Below, in pieces: positions 16,188 to 22,983 of a stretch of 33,966 nt of DNA. This DNA is from Pseudomonas sp. REP124 (lineage in GTDB: Bacteria > Pseudomonadota > Gammaproteobacteria > Pseudomonadales > Pseudomonadaceae): the NCBI RefSeq assembly GCF_020164475.1, contig NZ_JAIQWX010000064.1, positions 1-33,966 of the forward strand, in the 5' to 3' direction. A program made the position numbers and the translations under genes. The stretch's first letter is position 1; every line of letters starts with the position of its first letter. The notes below the pieces were generated by a model that was not told where the DNA came from, searched no databases, and worked only from the letters and a program-made list of their open reading frames with translations.

Positions 16188-17306
16188 TCAGACCAGGATC
16201 AGGTTGTCACGGTGAACCAGTTCCGGCTCAGCCATGTAACCCAGCAAACCGACAATCGCATCAGACGACTGACCGATGATTTTTTGCGCTTCCAGCGCGC
16301 TGTAGTTTGCAAGGCCACGAGCAATCTCCCGACCATCCGGCGCCACGCACACCACCATCTCACCGCGACGGAAGCTGCCCTGAACCAGTTTCACGCCCAC
16401 CGGCAGCAAACTCTTGTTGCCCTGAGACAGCGCCGTCACCGCACCCGCATCCAGCACCAACGTGCCGCGGGTCTGCAGGTGCCCGGCCAACCACTGCTTG
16501 CGTGCCGCGAGCATGCCGCGCTCAGGCGACAGCAAGGTACCGATGCGCTCACCCGCCTTGAGGCGATCCAGCACGCGCTCGAGACGCCCACCGACAATGA
16601 TCGTATGCGCACCGGAACGCGCCGCCAGACGCGCCGCACGCAATTTGGTCTGCATGCCGCCACGACCCAGCGCACCACCAGTGCCGCCCGCTACTGCGTC
16701 GAGCGTCGGATCATCGGCACGCGCTTCGTAAATCAGCTGGGCATCGGGATTGTTGCGCGGATCGGCGTCGAACATGCCGTCGCGGTCCGTCAGGATCACC
16801 AGCAAGTCCGCCTCGACCAGGTTGGCCACCAGCGCCGCCAGGGTATCGTTGTCACCGAAACGGATTTCGTCGGTAACCACGGTGTCGTTCTCGTTGATCA
16901 CCGGGATGACCTTCAGCTCGACCAGCGCGCGCAAGGTGCTGCGTGCGTTCAGGTAGCGTTTGCGGTCGGACAGGTCATCATGAGTCAGCAGAATCTGCGC
17001 GGTGTGCCGGCCATGCTCGGCAAAGCTCGATTCCCAGGCTTGCACCAACCCCATCTGGCCGATTGCAGCTGCGGCCTGGAGTTCGTGCATCGCACTGGGT
17101 CGCGAGGTCCAGCCCAGACGGCTCATGCCGGCCGCCACCGCCCCGGAGGACACCAGCACCAGCTCGACGCCCGCCTCATGCAAGGCCACCATCTGCTCAA
17201 CCCAGACACCCATTGCCGCGCGGTCCAGGCCCTTGCCGTCCGCCGTCAGCAAAGCGCTGCCGATTTTCACGACCCAACGCTGCGCACCCGTCACCTTGCT
17301 CCGCAT
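16188..17306 (-). CDS. proB: Glutamate 5-kinase ProB
   Basis: ProB phosphorylates glutamate in the first step of proline synthesis. The N-terminal amino-acid kinase domain shows WVVKIGSALLT, LVSSGAVAAGM, INENDTVVTDEIRFGDNDTLAALVA and GTGGALGRGGMQTKLRAARLA. A C-terminal PUA domain starts near residue 275 (RGTLVLDAGAVTAL). The second of two tandem ATGs (17306) gives 372 residues, the usual Pseudomonas length; ATG 17309 and TTG 17315 are alternatives. AAGG lies nine bases upstream. A three-copy 16-bp repeat sits just upstream. Confidence 0.96.
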   Translation of the reverse strand: MRSKVTGAQRWVVKIGSALLTADGKGLDRAAMGVWVEQMVALHEAGVELVLVSSGAVAAGMSRLGWTSRPSAMHELQAAAAIGQMGLVQAWESSFAEHGRHTAQILLTHDDLSDRKRYLNARSTLRALVELKVIPVINENDTVVTDEIRFGDNDTLAALVANLVEADLLVILTDRDGMFDADPRNNPDAQLIYEARADDPTLDAVAGGTGGALGRGGMQTKLRAARLAARSGAHTIIVGGRLERVLDRLKAGERIGTLLSPERGMLAARKQWLAGHLQTRGTLVLDAGAVTALSQGNKSLLPVGVKLVQGSFRRGEMVVCVAPDGREIARGLANYSALEAQKIIGQSSDAIVGLLGYMAEPELVHRDNLILV

Positions 17307-17365
17307 CATCTTCAACCTTAGCTCGAGGGCAGCGCGACCTGGCGATGCCCGTAACGTTATTCGTG

Positions 17366-17413
17366 ACTACCAGTTTCCAGAACCATCGATTTCCAGAGCT
17401 ATCGATTTCCAGA
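17366..17413. repeat. Three tandem 16-bp repeats upstream of proB
   Basis: Three successive 16-base units all end in TTTCCAGA (at 17374, 17390 and 17406). The second and third units are nearly identical (NNNATCGA before the shared octamer); the first is divergent. The array occupies the gap between the obgE terminator and the proB start, so it could be a proB regulatory site or simple slippage. Confidence 0.8.
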
Positions 17414-17415
17414 TA

Positions 17416-17441
17416 CTAAAACGCCGCTCAATTGAGCGGCG
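17416..17441 (-). terminator. Intrinsic terminator after obgE
   Basis: The sequence CGCCGCTCAATTGAGCGGCG is a perfect palindrome (17422-17441), and the minus strand continues with TTTTAGT. It starts about 20 bases after the obgE stop, and separates obgE from proB. Confidence 0.88.
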
Positions 17442-17461
17442 CTTAAGTTTATCGCAACGGA

Positions 17462-18685
17462 TCAGTCACGCACGTAAATGATTTCCGGACCGTCTTCATC
17501 ATCCACATCTTCTTCGTCCCAATCATCGTCACCGATGTCGTGGACCGACTTCACGCCGCTGCGACGCAGGGCACGCTGGTCGTCCAGCGCCTGCAACTGG
17601 GCACGGGCTTCGTCTTCGATGCGCTGATCGAGATCAGCCAACTCTTCCTTGTAAGCCGGATCATTGGCCAGACGGTCGGCACGATCTTCCAGGTAACGCA
17701 TGATGTCGTGGCACAGGCGCTCGGTGTTCTGCTTGGCGATGGCCGAGATCACGTAAACCGGACCAGTCCACTCCAGGCGATCAACGATTTCCTTGACGCG
17801 GGCATCGTGCTCTTCTTCGAGGATCTGGTCGCTCTTGTTCAGGATCAACCAGCGATCACGCTCAGCCAGAGACGGGCTGAACTTGGTCAGCTCGTTTACG
17901 ATCACTTCAGCTGCGTCAGCGGCATCGGTTTCATCCAGCGGCGCCATATCCACGAGGTGCAGCAGCAGACGGGTACGCGACAAGTGCTTGAGGAAGCGAA
18001 TGCCCAGGCCCGCGCCATCGGAAGCACCTTCGATCAGACCCGGAATGTCCGCAATCACGAAGCTTTTCCAGCGGTCAACGCTGACCACACCCAGGTTTGG
18101 CACCAGCGTGGTGAACGGATAGTCGGCGACCTTGGGCTTGGCGGCCGACACCGAACGGATAAAGGTACTCTTGCCAGCGTTCGGCAAGCCCAACAGACCC
18201 ACGTCCGCCAGCACCTTCATTTCCAGCTTGAGGTCGCGCTGCTCGCCCGGCTTGCCCGGCGTAGTCTGGCGCGGCGCACGGTTGGTACTGGATTTGAAAC
18301 GGGTGTTACCCAGACCGTGCCAGCCACCGTGGGCCACCAGCAGCTTCTGACCAGCCTTGGTCAGGTCGCCGATCACTTCCTGGGTAGCGGAGTCGATTAC
18401 CGTGGTGCCGACCGGTACGCGCAGCACCAGGTCTTCACCCTTTTTACCGGTGCAGTCGGTACTGCCGCCGTTGGAACCGCGCTCGGCATCAAAGTGACGG
18501 GTGTAACGGTAGTCCACCAGGGTGTTCAGGTTTTCGTCGGCGATCATGAAGACCGAGCCACCATCACCACCATCACCACCGTTCGGACCACCGTTTTCGA
18601 TGAATTTTTCGCGACGGAAACTCATGCAACCGTTACCGCCGTCGCCTGCCTTTACTCGAATCGATACTTCATCAACAAACTTCAT
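17462..18685 (-). CDS. obgE: GTPase ObgE/CgtA
   Basis: ObgE is an essential GTPase associated with 50S assembly and stress control. The 407 residues have the glycine-rich Obg domain (1-159; AGDGGNGCMSFRREKF, NGGDGGDGGSVF), then the GTPase domain with G1 GLPNAGKS (166-173), G3 DIPG (213-216) and G4 NKSD. The C-terminal tail is strongly acidic (DDDWDEEDVDDEDGPE). The ATG at 18685 has GAGAGG upstream. In PAO1 the order rplU-rpmA-obg-proB is the same. Confidence 0.98.
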   Translation of the reverse strand: MKFVDEVSIRVKAGDGGNGCMSFRREKFIENGGPNGGDGGDGGSVFMIADENLNTLVDYRYTRHFDAERGSNGGSTDCTGKKGEDLVLRVPVGTTVIDSATQEVIGDLTKAGQKLLVAHGGWHGLGNTRFKSSTNRAPRQTTPGKPGEQRDLKLEMKVLADVGLLGLPNAGKSTFIRSVSAAKPKVADYPFTTLVPNLGVVSVDRWKSFVIADIPGLIEGASDGAGLGIRFLKHLSRTRLLLHLVDMAPLDETDAADAAEVIVNELTKFSPSLAERDRWLILNKSDQILEEEHDARVKEIVDRLEWTGPVYVISAIAKQNTERLCHDIMRYLEDRADRLANDPAYKEELADLDQRIEDEARAQLQALDDQRALRRSGVKSVHDIGDDDWDEEDVDDEDGPEIIYVRD

Positions 18686-18736
18686 AACAAAACGCCTCTC
18701 GCCATACGGACGAGCCGAAAAAAACTAGACATAAGA

Positions 18737-18820
18737 CTCTTGCAAAAATGAGCGCAGCGACCTCAATCCACGACCGCAAACCCAGCGCGCCGGCAGCCCA
18801 TACAAACAGTTTTGCAAGAG
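18737..18820. repeat. Long-range inverted repeat between rpmA and obgE
   Basis: Two 11-base arms, CTCTTGCAAAA (18737-18747) and TTTTGCAAGAG (18810-18820), face each other across 62 bases. Similarity beyond the arms is partial. It may be a small non-autonomous mobile element or a structured leader of obgE. No target duplication is obvious. Confidence 0.6.
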
Positions 18821-18836
18821 ACTCACCCCACAAACG

Positions 18837-18865
18837 AAAAAGCCCCGTCGCGAGACAGGGCTTTT
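18837..18865 (-). terminator. Intrinsic terminator after rpmA
   Basis: A hairpin with AAAAGCCC...GGGCTTTT arms, continuing as GTC/GAC with one unpaired base, is followed by T residues on the minus strand. It is 15 bases beyond the rpmA stop and ends the rplU-rpmA unit. Confidence 0.88.
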
Positions 18866-18880
18866 CCAGCGATCGCGCAA

Positions 18881-19138
18881 TTAAGCCGCGACTACGCTCA
18901 CGTAACGACGACCGAAGGCGCCTTTTACTTCGAACTTGATCACGCCTTCGACTTTAGCGAAGAGGGTGTGATCTTTACCCATGCCAACGCCGTAGCCAGC
19001 GTGGAATTGGGTGCCGCGCTGACGCACGATGATGTTGCCTGCTTTGATAGCCTGGCCGCCATACATCTTCACGCCAAGGCGTTTGGCTTCTGAGTCGCGA
19101 CCGTTACGGGTACTACCACCAGCTTTTTTGTGTGCCAT
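18881..19138 (-). CDS. rpmA: 50S ribosomal protein L27
   Basis: L27 is an 85-residue large-subunit protein whose N-terminal tail reaches the peptidyl-transferase centre. The sequence starts AHKKAGGSTRNGRDSEAKRLG and contains IIVRQRGTQFHAG. The ATG has AGGAG upstream. It is 35 bases after rplU in a two-gene unit. There is no N-terminal extension of the Firmicutes type. Confidence 0.99.
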   Translation of the reverse strand: MAHKKAGGSTRNGRDSEAKRLGVKMYGGQAIKAGNIIVRQRGTQFHAGYGVGMGKDHTLFAKVEGVIKFEVKGAFGRRYVSVVAA

Positions 19139-19173
19139 GAGTTCAATTCTCCTAGTGAGGAATTAGGCTGTAA

Positions 19174-19488
19174 TTAAGCCTGAATACCGGTGATTTTGAT
19201 CTCGGTGTACCACTGGCGGTGGCCCATACGCTTCATGTGGTGCTTACGGCGACGGAACTTGATGATGCGGACTTTATCGTGACGACCTTGGGAGATCACT
19301 TCAGCCACAACGGTAGCGCCAGCAACAACTGGAGCACCGATATTCACGTCGTCACCGTTGGCAACCAACAGAACGCGATCAAAGGTAACGGATTCGCCGG
19401 TAGCGACTTCCAGTTTTTCGATCTTCAGGTATTCACCTGGGGCGACTTTGTACTGCTTGCCGCCAGTAACGATTACTGCATAAGACAT
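19174..19488 (-). CDS. rplU: 50S ribosomal protein L21
   Basis: L21 is a 23S rRNA-binding protein. The 104-residue product begins MSYAVIVTGGKQYKVAPGEYLKIEKL and ends with the basic FRRRKHHMKRMGHRQWYTEIKI block. The ATG at 19488 has CGGAG upstream; a longer frame extends upstream but lacks family support and lies within the leader. It is transcribed from a strong promoter at 19620-19648, leaving a leader of about 125 bases. Confidence 0.99.
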   Translation of the reverse strand: MSYAVIVTGGKQYKVAPGEYLKIEKLEVATGESVTFDRVLLVANGDDVNIGAPVVAGATVVAEVISQGRHDKVRIIKFRRRKHHMKRMGHRQWYTEIKITGIQA

Positions 19489-19619
19489 GGTATTTCTCCG
19501 ATAATCCTGCTCACCCAGCTCTTTATAAGAAGAGGTATTGGCTGGCATGGCTGCATGGGGCTGGAGGCCCGCTTGCAATTGCGTAAGGCAGGTGCTGCCC
19601 AGGAAGTTCAGGGTGCGCG

Positions 19620-19648
19620 ATTGTACGCAAGGCACGAGCGCCTTGCAA
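19620..19648 (-). promoter_or_regulatory. rplU-rpmA sigma70 promoter
   Basis: On the minus strand -35 TTGCAA (19643-19648), a 17-base spacer and -10 TACAAT (19620-19625) form a near-consensus promoter. The start near 19613 gives a long leader of about 125 bases before rplU, long enough for regulation of ribosomal-protein synthesis. Confidence 0.85.
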
Positions 19649-19666
19649 TAGGCCGTCCATCGCGCC

Positions 19667-19695
19667 TTGACAGGCCCGGACGTGGGTCCTAGCAT
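19667..19695 (+). promoter_or_regulatory. ispB sigma70 promoter
   Basis: A perfect -35 TTGACA (19667-19672), a 17-base spacer and -10 TAGCAT (19690-19695) lie 32 bases before the ispB ATG. Its -35 is 18 bases from the -35 of the divergent rplU promoter, so the two polymerases bind back to back. Confidence 0.8.
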
Positions 19696-19727
19696 GCCGC
19701 GCAACCCTTCTGGAGCGACTGTCGCTG

Positions 19728-20696
19728 ATGCAACCCCAAGCTTTCTACCGCGCGGTCGCGGACGATTTTAGCGCCGTCGACGGCATCATCAAGAAGCAGC
19801 TGACTTCCCGAGTCCCGCTGGTATCGAAAATCGGCGATTACATCACCTCGGCCGGCGGCAAACGCCTTCGTCCATTGCTGGTATTGCTGTCCGGCAAGGC
19901 CCTGGGCCGCGAAGGCGACGATCTGCGTCTGCTGGCCGCGACCATCGAATTCCTGCACACCGCCACCCTGCTGCATGACGACGTGGTCGACATGTCCGGC
20001 ATGCGCCGTGGCCGTTCGACCGCCAACGCCATGTGGGGCAACGCGCCAAGCGTGCTGGTGGGCGACTTCCTGTACTCGCGCTCCTTCGAAATGATGGTCG
20101 AACTGGGCTCCATGCCGGTGATGAAGATCCTTTCGCAGGCCACCCGCGTGATCGCCGAAGGCGAAGTGTTGCAGCTGTCCAAAGTCCGTGACGCCAGCAC
20201 CACCGAAGAAACCTATATGGAAGTCATCCGCGGCAAAACCGCGATGCTCTTCGAAGCCTCGACCCACAGCGCCGCCGCCCTGTGCGGAGCCACGCAGGAA
20301 CAGGCCGAGGCCCTGCGCACCTTTGGCGACCACCTGGGCGTGGCGTTCCAACTGGTCGACGACCTCCTGGACTACAAGGGCGACGCGGAAACCCTGGGCA
20401 AGAACGTCGGCGACGATCTGGCCGAAGGCAAACCAACCCTGCCGCTGATCTACACTATGCGCGAAGGCACGCCGGAACAGGCAGCCCTGGTGCGCAAGGC
20501 GATCCAGAAAGGTGGTATCGAAGACCTGGAAAGCATCCGCATCGCCGTGGAAGCCTCCGGCTCGCTGGAATACACCGCGCAATTGGCCCGCGACTACGTG
20601 GCCCGCGCGATCAAGTGCCTCGAAGCGCTGCCAGCCAACGAGTATCGCGACGCGTTGGTGGAGTTGAGCGAATTTGCGGTAGCCCGCACGCACTAA
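19728..20696 (+). CDS. ispB: Octaprenyl/polyprenyl diphosphate synthase IspB
   Basis: IspB extends farnesyl diphosphate with IPP to make the long ubiquinone side chain. It is a trans-prenyltransferase of 322 residues with GGKRLRP (43-49), the first aspartate motif HDDVVD (D84, D85, D88) and the second LVDDLLD (D211, D212, D215). The ATG at 19728 follows GGAG at a long spacing of about 12 bases. Pseudomonas makes Q9, so nonaprenyl product is likely. It uses the IPP/DMAPP made by IspH upstream in the window. Confidence 0.96.
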   Translation: MQPQAFYRAVADDFSAVDGIIKKQLTSRVPLVSKIGDYITSAGGKRLRPLLVLLSGKALGREGDDLRLLAATIEFLHTATLLHDDVVDMSGMRRGRSTANAMWGNAPSVLVGDFLYSRSFEMMVELGSMPVMKILSQATRVIAEGEVLQLSKVRDASTTEETYMEVIRGKTAMLFEASTHSAAALCGATQEQAEALRTFGDHLGVAFQLVDDLLDYKGDAETLGKNVGDDLAEGKPTLPLIYTMREGTPEQAALVRKAIQKGGIEDLESIRIAVEASGSLEYTAQLARDYVARAIKCLEALPANEYRDALVELSEFAVARTH

Positions 20697-20706
20697 CTCC
20701 CTGCTA

Positions 20707-20810
20707 CCTGTAGGAGCGAGCTTGCTCGCGATGGAGGTCAACGATAACGCTGGCATTCAGAGTGCCAGCGGTGACCTTGAGACCATCGCGAGCAAGCTCG
20801 CTCCTACAGG
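20707..20810. repeat. REPIN after ispB with structured loop
   Basis: The arms (CCTGTAGGAGCGAGCTTGCT... and its exact inverted copy) are perfectly complementary through CGCGATGG. The loop also folds: CGCTGGCA / TGCCAGCG, with outer GGTCA/TGACC, so the entire 104 bases can form one long hairpin. This arm class differs from the GTGGGAGCGGG class at 8485. Confidence 0.95.
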
Positions 20811-20833
20811 GATTCTGAAAAACCCTATACAAT
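20803..20833 (+). promoter_or_regulatory. Possible promoter of the zinc-ribbon gene, overlapping a REP arm
   Basis: A good -10 (TATACA at 20826-20831, or TACAAT at 20828-20833) lies about 40 bases before the GTG start. The base positions for the -35 fall in the right REP arm (CCTACA, a partial match). The -10 is clear; the -35 is weak. Confidence 0.45.
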
Positions 20834-20870
20834 GTGCGCTTTTTAGCGATCCTGAATTCAAGGAGCCTTA

Positions 20871-21212
20871 GTGAGCACGTTGCCACCCTGCCCGAAATGC
20901 AATTCCGAATACACCTACGAAGACGGCGCCCAGCTGATCTGCCCCGAGTGCGCCCACGAATGGTCCGCCAGCGGCGAAGCTGAAGCTGCGTCCGATGACG
21001 CGGTGAAAAAGGACTCGGTGGGCAATGTCCTGCAGGACGGCGATACCATTACCGTCATCAAGGACCTGAAGGTCAAGGGCACCTCCCTGGTGGTCAAGGT
21101 CGGCACCAAGGTCAAGAACATCCGCCTGTGCGACGGCGACCATGACATCGACTGCAAGATCGACGGCATCGGCCCGATGAAGCTCAAGTCCGAGTTCGTC
21201 AGGAAAGTCTGA
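20871..21212 (+). CDS. PhnA/YjdM-family zinc-ribbon protein
   Basis: This 113-residue protein has an N-terminal zinc ribbon with CPKC (8-11) and CPEC (24-27), an acidic Ala-rich linker, and the C-terminal PhnA domain (KDSVGNVLQDGDTITVIKDLKVKGTSLVVKVGTKVKNIRL). It starts with GTG, preceded by AAGGAG five bases upstream. The family is often labelled alkylphosphonate utilisation protein PhnA, but there are no phosphonate genes nearby and the role is not established. It seems to be a single-gene unit between a REPIN and a hairpin. Confidence 0.9.
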   Translation: MSTLPPCPKCNSEYTYEDGAQLICPECAHEWSASGEAEAASDDAVKKDSVGNVLQDGDTITVIKDLKVKGTSLVVKVGTKVKNIRLCDGDHDIDCKIDGIGPMKLKSEFVRKV

Positions 21213-21224
21213 TTTCGCTGCACT

Positions 21225-21249
21225 CCATCCCGTGCCCGCCGCGGGATGG
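21225..21249 (+). terminator. Hairpin after the zinc-ribbon gene
   Basis: An 8-bp stem (CCATCCCG / CGGGATGG) with a 9-base loop lies 13 bases after the stop. There is no T-tract, so it may stabilise the 3' end or terminate weakly. Confidence 0.4.
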
Positions 21250-21357
21250 CGCTTCACCCTCCCCCATCTCGCTCGAATCCCCGCAATAGCAAAGCGCCAG
21301 CCGATTTGACCTTACGCAATCTTTACCCGGAAAAATCCGCCATTCGCCAATCGTCTC

Positions 21358-21389
21358 TTGCTATTTATTGAATAGGAATTATTCTCATT
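21358..21389 (+). promoter_or_regulatory. Promoter with Fur box upstream of PA4570-like gene
   Basis: A Fur-box-like sequence AATAGGAATTATTCTCATT (21371-21389; reverse AATGAGAATAATTCC) overlaps a promoter made of -35 TTGCTA (21358-21363), a 16-base spacer and -10 TATTCT (21380-21385). Bound Fur would cover the spacer and -10, the classic iron-repressed arrangement. Confidence 0.82.
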
Positions 21390-21414
21390 GAAACCCAATC
21401 AATGGAGATGAGAC

Positions 21415-21672
21415 ATGACTTATCTGATCGATGCCTGGCTGGACCGCCCGCACCCGTACCTGAGGATTCTGCATCGGGAAACCGGGGAAGTCTGTGCAGT
21501 GCTGGAGGAGGAAGCCTTGAGCGAGCTGCAGGATCAGGGTGACCTGGATCTCAATGGCTTGAGCTCGAACGAGCCGGTGGTGCTCAAGGAAGTGGTGAGG
21601 AATCTGTTTCTGTTCTGCTATGCGCGGGCGTTGCGCCCGGTGGCGGATCTCAATGGCAAGTTCCACCCATGA
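21415..21672 (+). CDS. PA4570-like conserved small protein, predicted iron-repressed
   Basis: This 85-residue protein (MTYLIDAWLDRPHPYLRILHRETGEVC...) has no recognised domain, signal peptide or membrane segment. It is acidic in its centre (EEEALSELQDQGDLDL) with a hydrophobic stretch NLFLFCYARAL near the C-terminus. It lies where PAO1 has PA4570, a hypothetical gene I recall as strongly induced by iron limitation. GGAG lies eight bases before the ATG, and a Fur box covers its promoter. Function unknown; a role in iron sparing or signalling is inference from regulation only. Confidence 0.82.
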   Translation: MTYLIDAWLDRPHPYLRILHRETGEVCAVLEEEALSELQDQGDLDLNGLSSNEPVVLKEVVRNLFLFCYARALRPVADLNGKFHP

Positions 21673-21682
21673 AACGCTGTAA

Positions 21683-21785
21683 CTGTAGGAGCGAGCTTGC
21701 TCGCGATGGTGGCTCAGACAACGCGGGCTTTCAGCAAGCCCGCGTTTTCGTTGAAGTCCATCGCGAGCAAGCTCGGCTCCTACAG
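21683..21785. repeat. REPIN with terminator in its loop
   Basis: Arms of the GTAGGAGCGAGCTTGCTCGC class face each other across about 50 bases. The right arm has one extra G (CTCGGCTCCTAC), so the hairpin has a bulge. The loop carries an intrinsic terminator (21720-21748). It separates the convergent PA4570-like gene and fklB. Confidence 0.95.
21720..21748 (+). terminator. Intrinsic terminator inside the REPIN loop
   Basis: An 11-bp perfect stem (AACGCGGGCTT / AAGCCCGCGTT) with a 5-base loop TCAGC is followed by TT and CGTT on the plus strand. It should terminate the PA4570-like transcript. The minus-strand T-run is shorter. Confidence 0.85.
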
Positions 21786-21807
21786 GTAAATCAGTAATCG
21801 GCGAGGA

Positions 21808-22425
21808 TTACAGAACGTCCAGCAGCTCGACGTCGAACACCAGTACGCTGTGCGGCGGGATGCTGCCAACGCCTTGAGCGCCGTAAGCCAGTTCGCTCGG
21901 CACGTACAGGCGCCATTTGCTGCCGGCATTCATCAGTTGCAGGGCTTCGGTCCAGCCGGCGATCACGCCGCCAACCGGGAATTCTGCAGGCTGGCCGCGC
22001 TCGTAGGAGCTGTCGAACACAGTGCCGTCGATCAGGGTGCCATGGTAGTGGGTACGCACGCTGTCTTCACGGGTCGGCTTCGCGCCTTCACCGGCGGTCA
22101 GAACTTCGAACTGCAGGCCAGAAGCCAGAGTAGTGATGCCGTCACGCTTGGCGTTTTCAGCCAGGAAGGCCAAACCTTCGCCAGCGGCTGCTTCAGCCTT
22201 GGCTGCAGCTTCGGCCTGCATGATTTCGCGGATCACCTTGAAGCTGGCGGACATCGCTTCCTGGTCAACACGGCTAGGCTGGCCGGCGAATGCGTCGGTC
22301 AGACCGGCCAGGATCGCGTCCAGGCTCACGCCCGGTGGCGGGTTGTCGCGCAGTTGGTCGCCCAGCTGACGGCCAATGCCGTAGCTGACGCGGGTTTCGT
22401 CGGTGGACAGATTTACTTCGGACAT
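21808..22425 (-). CDS. fklB: FKBP-type peptidyl-prolyl isomerase FklB
   Basis: This 205-residue prolyl isomerase has an N-terminal dimerisation/chaperone domain (VSYGIGRQLGDQLRDNPPPGVSLDAILAGLTDAF, then a long Ala/Glu helix) and a C-terminal FKBP domain (SVRTHYHGTLIDGTVFDSSYERGQPAEFPVGGVIAGWTEALQLMNAGSKWRLYVPSELAYG). No signal peptide is present, so it is cytosolic, like E. coli FklB. The ATG at 22425 has CGGAG eight bases upstream. PAO1 has fklB at PA4572; the cytochrome c gene PA4571 is absent at this place here. Confidence 0.95.
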   Translation of the reverse strand: MSEVNLSTDETRVSYGIGRQLGDQLRDNPPPGVSLDAILAGLTDAFAGQPSRVDQEAMSASFKVIREIMQAEAAAKAEAAAGEGLAFLAENAKRDGITTLASGLQFEVLTAGEGAKPTREDSVRTHYHGTLIDGTVFDSSYERGQPAEFPVGGVIAGWTEALQLMNAGSKWRLYVPSELAYGAQGVGSIPPHSVLVFDVELLDVL

Positions 22426-22546
22426 GACACTGCTCCGCTGTGCGAACGCCCGGATCGTGCCGTGCATGCACAGCGCGTCCCGAAGCGCCCGGAACCAAAA
22501 AGGGTCAGCAGACTAGCACAGATGCCATGGTGTTGATCAGAGGCCG

Positions 22547-22855
22547 TCAGCGCTGCGACGTGGAGCGCTGCTCGATCGGCACCTTCAGGATTTCATCGAT
22601 ACCACCCATCCCGCACATCTCGTCATGAACCAGGTGGTGCACCAGATTGAAGTTCAGCTTTGGGAAGGAGCGCAGCACATCACGGGCATGCTCCACCGAA
22701 CGCAGATGCATCATGTGACCGTGGGCATCGTTCAGCGGGTAGGCGGCGCCGTGCATCCGCGCCTCCATCAGGTAGATACCGCCTTCCAGGGAAATCAGGT
22801 TGAGCTCATCGAGCTTCCCGGCGACGGCATAGGCATTCAGCTCTTGCAGGTTCAT
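22547..22855 (-). CDS. Conserved Pseudomonas hypothetical protein (PA4573-like position)
   Basis: This 102-residue protein starts MNLQELNAYAVAGKLDELNLISLEGGIYLMEARMHG and has no signal peptide or membrane segment. A conserved-looking middle (GHMMHLRSVEHARDVLRSFP) is followed by a His/Met/Cys-rich segment (NLVHHLVHDEMCGMGG) that could bind a metal, though this is only a suggestion. It may belong to the DUF6482 group, which I cannot confirm. GAGG lies upstream of the ATG at 22855. It is 121 bases upstream of fklB on the same strand. Confidence 0.8.
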   Translation of the reverse strand: MNLQELNAYAVAGKLDELNLISLEGGIYLMEARMHGAAYPLNDAHGHMMHLRSVEHARDVLRSFPKLNFNLVHHLVHDEMCGMGGIDEILKVPIEQRSTSQR

Positions 22856-22937
22856 GAACGCACCTCGTGCAATGGCGAGTCATCACACTTACAGGCATAT
22901 GCCTCGGCGCATCAAAGTACAACCCACCCGCATGACC

Positions 22938-22976
22938 GCCCGTCTGTTTCCCGTCATTGATGGGAAACAGACGGGC
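22938..22976 (-). terminator. 15-bp perfect hairpin after the UPF0114 gene
   Basis: A perfect 15-bp stem (GCCCGTCTGTTTCCC / GGGAAACAGACGGGC) with a 9-base loop starts eight bases after the stop of the 22984-23472 gene. There is no U-tract on either strand, so it could be a Rho-independent terminator of unusual type or a 3'-end stabiliser. Confidence 0.6.
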
Positions 22977-22983
22977 TATGCGA

